This document shows positions 6,488-9,845 of a stretch of 9,845 nt of DNA, piece by piece; position 1 is the stretch's first letter; the number at the start of each line of letters is the position of its first letter. The DNA lies in assembly GCA_026786125.1 (NCBI GenBank), contig JAJAYU010000358.1:1-9845 (forward strand). Direction: 5' to 3'. The DNA is from Chamaesiphon sp. GTDB taxonomy: Bacteria; Cyanobacteriota; Cyanobacteriia; Cyanobacteriales; Chamaesiphonaceae. Under the pieces are notes generated by a model. That model did not search any database and was not told the origin of the DNA. It saw nothing but the letters and a program-made list of their open reading frames with translations. The position numbers and the translations under genes were made by a program.

Positions 6488-6850
6488 ATGGAATGGCTAG
6501 TTCAACTACATCCCAGCTTTGAATCAGAGTTCCTCGATCTTCCCCAAGCAGCACAAGATGAACTCTTGGCAAAAGCATTACTTTTACAAGTTTCTGGGCC
6601 GAGTTTACGCAGACCTCATGTAGACACATTGAACGGCTCTCGTCATGCGAACATGAAGGAAATTAGATTTTATGCTGCCGATGGTGTGTGGCGCGTGGCG
6701 TTTGCTTTCGACCCAGAAAGAAAGGCAATTTTGTTGGTAGCTGGAGATAAATCTGGTAGTAGTCAAAAACAATTCTACAAACAACTAATTGCCAAAGCCG
6801 ATCTAAGATTTGATGAACATCTAAGTAGACTGGAGATAGAGGAAAAATGA
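6488..6850 (+). CDS. Type II toxin, RelE/HigB superfamily (phage Gp49-like)
   Basis: A 120-aa protein of the Gp49-like/HigB branch of the RelE superfamily, whose members are usually ribosome-dependent mRNA endonucleases that stop translation. The family pattern is clear: an N-terminal LHPSFESEFLDLP (7-19), a two-helix region, LRRPHVDTLNGSRHANMKEIRF (40-61, where basic residues lie), GVWRVAFAFDPERKAILLVAGDKSG (66-90), then FYKQLIAKADLRFDEHL (96-112). AGGA at 6480-6483 precedes the ATG. The toxin gene comes first and overlaps the antitoxin start by 4 bases (ATGA), the higBA order, implying translational coupling. It follows a strong promoter with a dyad. Family and pairing are clear; actual toxicity is not shown by sequence. 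Confidence 0.88.
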   Translation: MEWLVQLHPSFESEFLDLPQAAQDELLAKALLLQVSGPSLRRPHVDTLNGSRHANMKEIRFYAADGVWRVAFAFDPERKAILLVAGDKSGSSQKQFYKQLIAKADLRFDEHLSRLEIEEK

Positions 6851-7188
6851 CAAGGAATGTTAATGATATCATTGCTAGTTTAGCAGCCGATCGACAAGCA
6901 ATAATTAAAGCAAGAGCAAATGAATTAATTTCTGAAGAAATGACATTACAGGACTTGCGGAAAGCTAGAGAATTCACCCAGATTCGCATGGGTGAATTAC
7001 TAAATATGCGTCAAGAAAATGTCTCACGACTTGAACGTCGCGCCGATCTATTGGTTTCAACTTTACAAAGTTACATCGCAGCAATGGGTGGAGAATTATC
7101 TTTAGTAGTTGAATTCAAAGATAGATCACCTGTCAAGATTGCAGGATTGACATCAATTATTCAGGATCGCGATCTAGATGATCGATAA
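6847..7188 (+). CDS. Antitoxin with XRE-type helix-turn-helix domain (HigA-like)
   Basis: A 113-aa protein. Residues about 33-88 form a Cro/C1 (XRE) DNA-binding domain, with the helix-turn-helix at about 44-63 (TQIRMGELLNMRQENVSRLE). This is followed by a strand-like GGELSLVVEF (81-90), usual in antitoxins paired with Gp49-like toxins. The N-terminal 30 residues are helical and charged and probably contact the toxin. GAGGA at 6839-6843, inside the toxin gene, serves as ribosome-binding site. The protein should neutralise the toxin from 6488 and repress the operon through the dyad at 6457-6480. The 89 bases after it, up to tex, show no clear terminator or promoter. Confidence 0.88.
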   Translation: MTRNVNDIIASLAADRQAIIKARANELISEEMTLQDLRKAREFTQIRMGELLNMRQENVSRLERRADLLVSTLQSYIAAMGGELSLVVEFKDRSPVKIAGLTSIIQDRDLDDR

Positions 7189-7277
7189 ATTAATATAGAA
7201 TAAGGCAGTAAGAAAAATATCCAAAATAGATAGACAATTAAAAGAACGACTCACGGTTTAAGAAATACAAATTATTT

Positions 7278-9602
7278 ATGTTAGATATCCGCGCTCAAAT
7301 TGCTACCGAACTAGAACTAAGTCCGAATATCGTTCAAAATGTTCTAGATTTATTTGCTGAAGGAGCAACGATCCCATTTATCGCCAGGTATCGGAAAGAG
7401 CGTACCGATGAGATGAATGAGATCGTATTGCGGGAACTGGAAGAAAGATTTACATATTTAACTGAACTAGCAGCACGGAAAGAGACTATCGTTAGCTCGA
7501 TCGAGTCTCAAGACAAATTAACCCCAGAATTACGCGCCAAAATTGAGAACTGCTTACTCAAGACTGAATTAGAAGATTTATATCTCCCTTACAAACCAAA
7601 ACGACGTACAAGAGCGACGATTGCGAAGGAAAAAGGCTTGGAACCGCTGGCTGAGTTAATTCGTTCTCTCAATCTACCAACTGCTCAACCTGTAGAATTA
7701 GAGACGGAAGCAGCGAAGTATATTAATGAGGAAAAGGGTGTCAAGACAGCCATAGAAGCTCTCGCTGGTGCTTCAGATATTATTGCTGAATCGATCGCTG
7801 ACAAAGCTAATTTTCGCGCTTATATTCGCGAGTATATTCAGTCCGAAGGTGGATTTGTTTCTAGTATCAAAGATGATGTGGCAGAGGGTTCGACTAAGTA
7901 TGAGATGTATCGGAAGTATGCCATAGCGATTAGTAAAGTTGCTCCCCACAACTTACTCGCATTATTTAGAGGCGAATCTGAGAAAGTAATCAAGCTGGAA
8001 CTAGAATTTGATGAAGAGGATATTTGTGAGTATTTAGCTAGACAAGAGATCAAAACTAAACTACCTGCAATCCGAGCATTTTATCAGGGGATGCTCAAGG
8101 ATACGTTTAATCGCTTGATGAAAACATCACTGGTAAATGAGGTACGCGCTGAGTGTAAATTGCAAGCAGATATCGGTTCAATTTCTAACTTTGAAATTAA
8201 CTTACGCGAACTATTACTATCGGCTCCAGCGGGGATGAAACCAACACTAGCGATCGATCCTGGCTTCCGCAGTGGTTGTAAAGTTGCTGTATTATCGGAG
8301 ACGGGTAAATACCTGGCTTATGAAGCAGTCTTCCCACATCAATCAGCAAACCAACGTCAACAAGCGGCGAATACAGTTAAGCAATTTATCAAGAAGTATA
8401 ACATCGAATTAATCGCGATCGGTAATGGTACCGCCGGACGGGAAACTGACCAATTTGTGATCGAACTTTTGGCAGATATCGAACCCAAACCGATTAAAGT
8501 AATGGTAAATGAGTCAGGAGCATCGATCTATTCAGCTAGTGATGTGGCGATCTCAGAATTTCCCGACTTAGACATTACTGTACGCGGTGCAATTAGTATC
8601 GGGCGACGTTTACAAGATCCCCTGGCTGAACTTGTGAAAATTGATCCTAAATCAATTGGAGTCGGACAGTATCAGCATGATGTCGATCAAAAATTACTGC
8701 GTAAAAAACTCGATGATACCGTCGAAAGTTGTGTGAACTATGTCGGTGTCGATCTCAATACCGCATCCAAAGAACTGCTCACATTTGTATCTGGTTTAAG
8801 TCCGGTAGTTGCGAATAATATCATTGCTTATCGGAACGAGCATGGAGCTTTTAAAAACCGCAAGCAACTTCTAAAAGTAGCTAAATTAGGACCAAAAGCT
8901 TACGAACAAGCCGCTGGTTTCTTGCGTATTCGTGGTGGTGAAAATCCCCTCGATAATACTGCCGTCCATCCTGAAAGCTATAGTATCCTGGCTGCGATCG
9001 CCAAAGATGTCAATATCCCTCTGACTGAACCAACCAAATTAGGTACAGCACTCAAACAGGTAGATCTGAAGAAATACATCACCGACACAGTTGGCGAACC
9101 CACCCTCCGCGATATCATCAATGAACTGGAAAAACCTGGACGAGATCCCCGTGCCGAGTTCAAATATGCCACATTCAAGGCAGGAATTGAAGATATTAAG
9201 GATTTAGTCGTTGGGATGGAATTGGAAGGTACTGTAACCAACGTAGCCAACTTTGGAGCCTTTGTAGATGTCGGCGTGCATCAGGATGGATTGGTACATG
9301 TCTCCCAATTATCAGATCACTTTGTCAGCGATCCTAGTCAAGTAGTCAAAGTCGGACAGGTAGTCAAAGTAAAAGTATTGGAAGTCAATGTCCCACTCAA
9401 ACGAGTGAGTTTAACGATGAAAACTGGTGTGGCTACGCCCACTGGTAATCGTCCAGCACCGCAACCAGTATCGCGCAATAATAAGCCTCAACCATCATCA
9501 GTTAAACCTGCTCAAATATCGCCAAAAACCCAATCAGCACCAGAATCAAATCAACCAGCAACACTTGCAGATCTGCAACGGAAGTTTGGCAAGAAAAATT
9601 GA
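7278..9602 (+). CDS. tex: Tex, S1-domain RNA-binding transcription accessory protein
   Basis: A 774-aa Tex-family (YhgF) protein: a conserved cytoplasmic nucleic-acid-binding factor related to eukaryotic Spt6, linked to transcription and RNA metabolism. The order of parts is normal. The Tex N-terminal region runs about 1-190 (ATIPFIARYRKERT at 30-43, LEDLYLPYKPKRRTRA at 98-113). A YqgF/RNase H-like domain has DPGFRSG at 327-333 and GNGTAGRET at 382-390. Helix-hairpin-helix repeats lie at about 488-552 (VGVDLNTAS, GGENPLDNTAVHPESY just after). The S1 RNA-binding domain is at about 646-716 (GTVTNVANFGAFVDVGVHQDG). A low-complexity Pro/Gln/Ser tail (about 718-760) precedes a final LADLQRKFGKK. 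The ATG lacks a visible ribosome-binding site, but the N-terminus matches the family. The reading frame is intact. Confidence 0.95.
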   Translation: MLDIRAQIATELELSPNIVQNVLDLFAEGATIPFIARYRKERTDEMNEIVLRELEERFTYLTELAARKETIVSSIESQDKLTPELRAKIENCLLKTELEDLYLPYKPKRRTRATIAKEKGLEPLAELIRSLNLPTAQPVELETEAAKYINEEKGVKTAIEALAGASDIIAESIADKANFRAYIREYIQSEGGFVSSIKDDVAEGSTKYEMYRKYAIAISKVAPHNLLALFRGESEKVIKLELEFDEEDICEYLARQEIKTKLPAIRAFYQGMLKDTFNRLMKTSLVNEVRAECKLQADIGSISNFEINLRELLLSAPAGMKPTLAIDPGFRSGCKVAVLSETGKYLAYEAVFPHQSANQRQQAANTVKQFIKKYNIELIAIGNGTAGRETDQFVIELLADIEPKPIKVMVNESGASIYSASDVAISEFPDLDITVRGAISIGRRLQDPLAELVKIDPKSIGVGQYQHDVDQKLLRKKLDDTVESCVNYVGVDLNTASKELLTFVSGLSPVVANNIIAYRNEHGAFKNRKQLLKVAKLGPKAYEQAAGFLRIRGGENPLDNTAVHPESYSILAAIAKDVNIPLTEPTKLGTALKQVDLKKYITDTVGEPTLRDIINELEKPGRDPRAEFKYATFKAGIEDIKDLVVGMELEGTVTNVANFGAFVDVGVHQDGLVHVSQLSDHFVSDPSQVVKVGQVVKVKVLEVNVPLKRVSLTMKTGVATPTGNRPAPQPVSRNNKPQPSSVKPAQISPKTQSAPESNQPATLADLQRKFGKKN

Positions 9603-9676
9603 CCAAATAGCGGCGGTATTTTCAAAATTTTGGCATAATTGTATAGATATATTAAAAGTTCTATCAAAAGTCACCA

Positions 9677-9845
9677 ATGCTCGGAGAATTAAAATCTTTT
9701 AAACAGAACCCCCTGCGCTGGCTGAAACGTCGCTATCTGCGGTGGGTGGCTCTGAGTTATTGGAGTTATCGCTGGATAGTTAGTAGTGGTGTCGAAAGAC
9801 AGTCAGCGCAGGTGCAAGTTTGGCGGGTTGCGGCTGGATTTGACC
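9677..9845 (+). CDS. Unrecognised protein, 5' part only (cut by window edge)
   Basis: An open frame from ATG 9677 runs off the right edge, giving 56 residues. The sequence is basic and rich in Trp and Arg (NPLRWLKRRYLRWVALSYWSYRW around 11-33). It has no clear signal peptide and only a weakly hydrophobic stretch, perhaps an amphipathic, membrane-surface helix. The start lies 75 bases after tex with no convincing ribosome-binding site or promoter, so the true start could lie further in. Codon use and composition look like the neighbouring genes. No family was recognised and no function is proposed. Confidence 0.5.
   Translation, partial: MLGELKSFKQNPLRWLKRRYLRWVALSYWSYRWIVSSGVERQSAQVQVWRVAAGFD

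Noticed and set aside
9623..9632. CAAAATTTTG palindrome as a tex terminator
   Set aside because: The stem is only AT pairs apart from one, with no loop and no following T-run.
9427..9702. Open frame overlapping the end of tex
   Set aside because: It is the +1 reading of the tex low-complexity tail, giving a Gln/His/Asn-rich string without family likeness.

Overview
The window reads as chromosomal DNA of a phycobilisome-bearing cyanobacterium. Three things point there. It carries a CpcS/CpeS-type bilin lyase and a tal-zwf-opcA cluster of the cyanobacterial type. The hexamer CGATCG, core of the HIP1 palindrome, is strongly over-represented: about twenty copies by eye, three of them as the full octamer GCGATCGC. 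Non-coding gaps hold degenerate tandem heptamers and small palindromic repeats of the kind scattered through cyanobacterial genomes. The genus cannot be fixed from the sequence.

Layout. 1-636 (minus strand): bilin lyase gene, bracketed by inverted copies of a TATCAAT-type heptamer repeat. 707-1504 (plus): divergent pentapeptide-repeat protein. 1505-1902: a 398-base gap with a heptamer relic, a perfect AT-rich dyad, a palindrome next to tandem hexamers, and a candidate promoter for tal. 1903-6265 (plus): tal, zwf and opcA in one direction, with repeat-derived DNA in both spacers. 6266-6487: a probable 109-bp MITE-like element, then a consensus promoter and a dyad. 6488-7188: a HigBA-type toxin-antitoxin pair overlapping by 4 bases. 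7278-9602: tex, an S1-domain RNA-binding protein. 9677-end: the first 56 codons of an unrecognised gene.

How the genes work together. Tal, Zwf and OpcA serve the oxidative pentose phosphate pathway, the main route for breaking down sugar in the dark and a source of NADPH. OpcA activates the Zwf dehydrogenase. Both Zwf (C187, C445) and OpcA (C391, C397) have cysteines placed as in the redox-controlled proteins of Anabaena, so thioredoxin control is expected here. The bilin lyase serves light harvesting. The toxin-antitoxin pair looks like an accessory module beside a repeat element, and tex is a housekeeping gene.

No wholly new system is evident. The points most worth checking are the repeat arrays that exactly fill the zwf-opcA spacer, the competing stems before zwf, and the promoter-operator of the toxin-antitoxin module.
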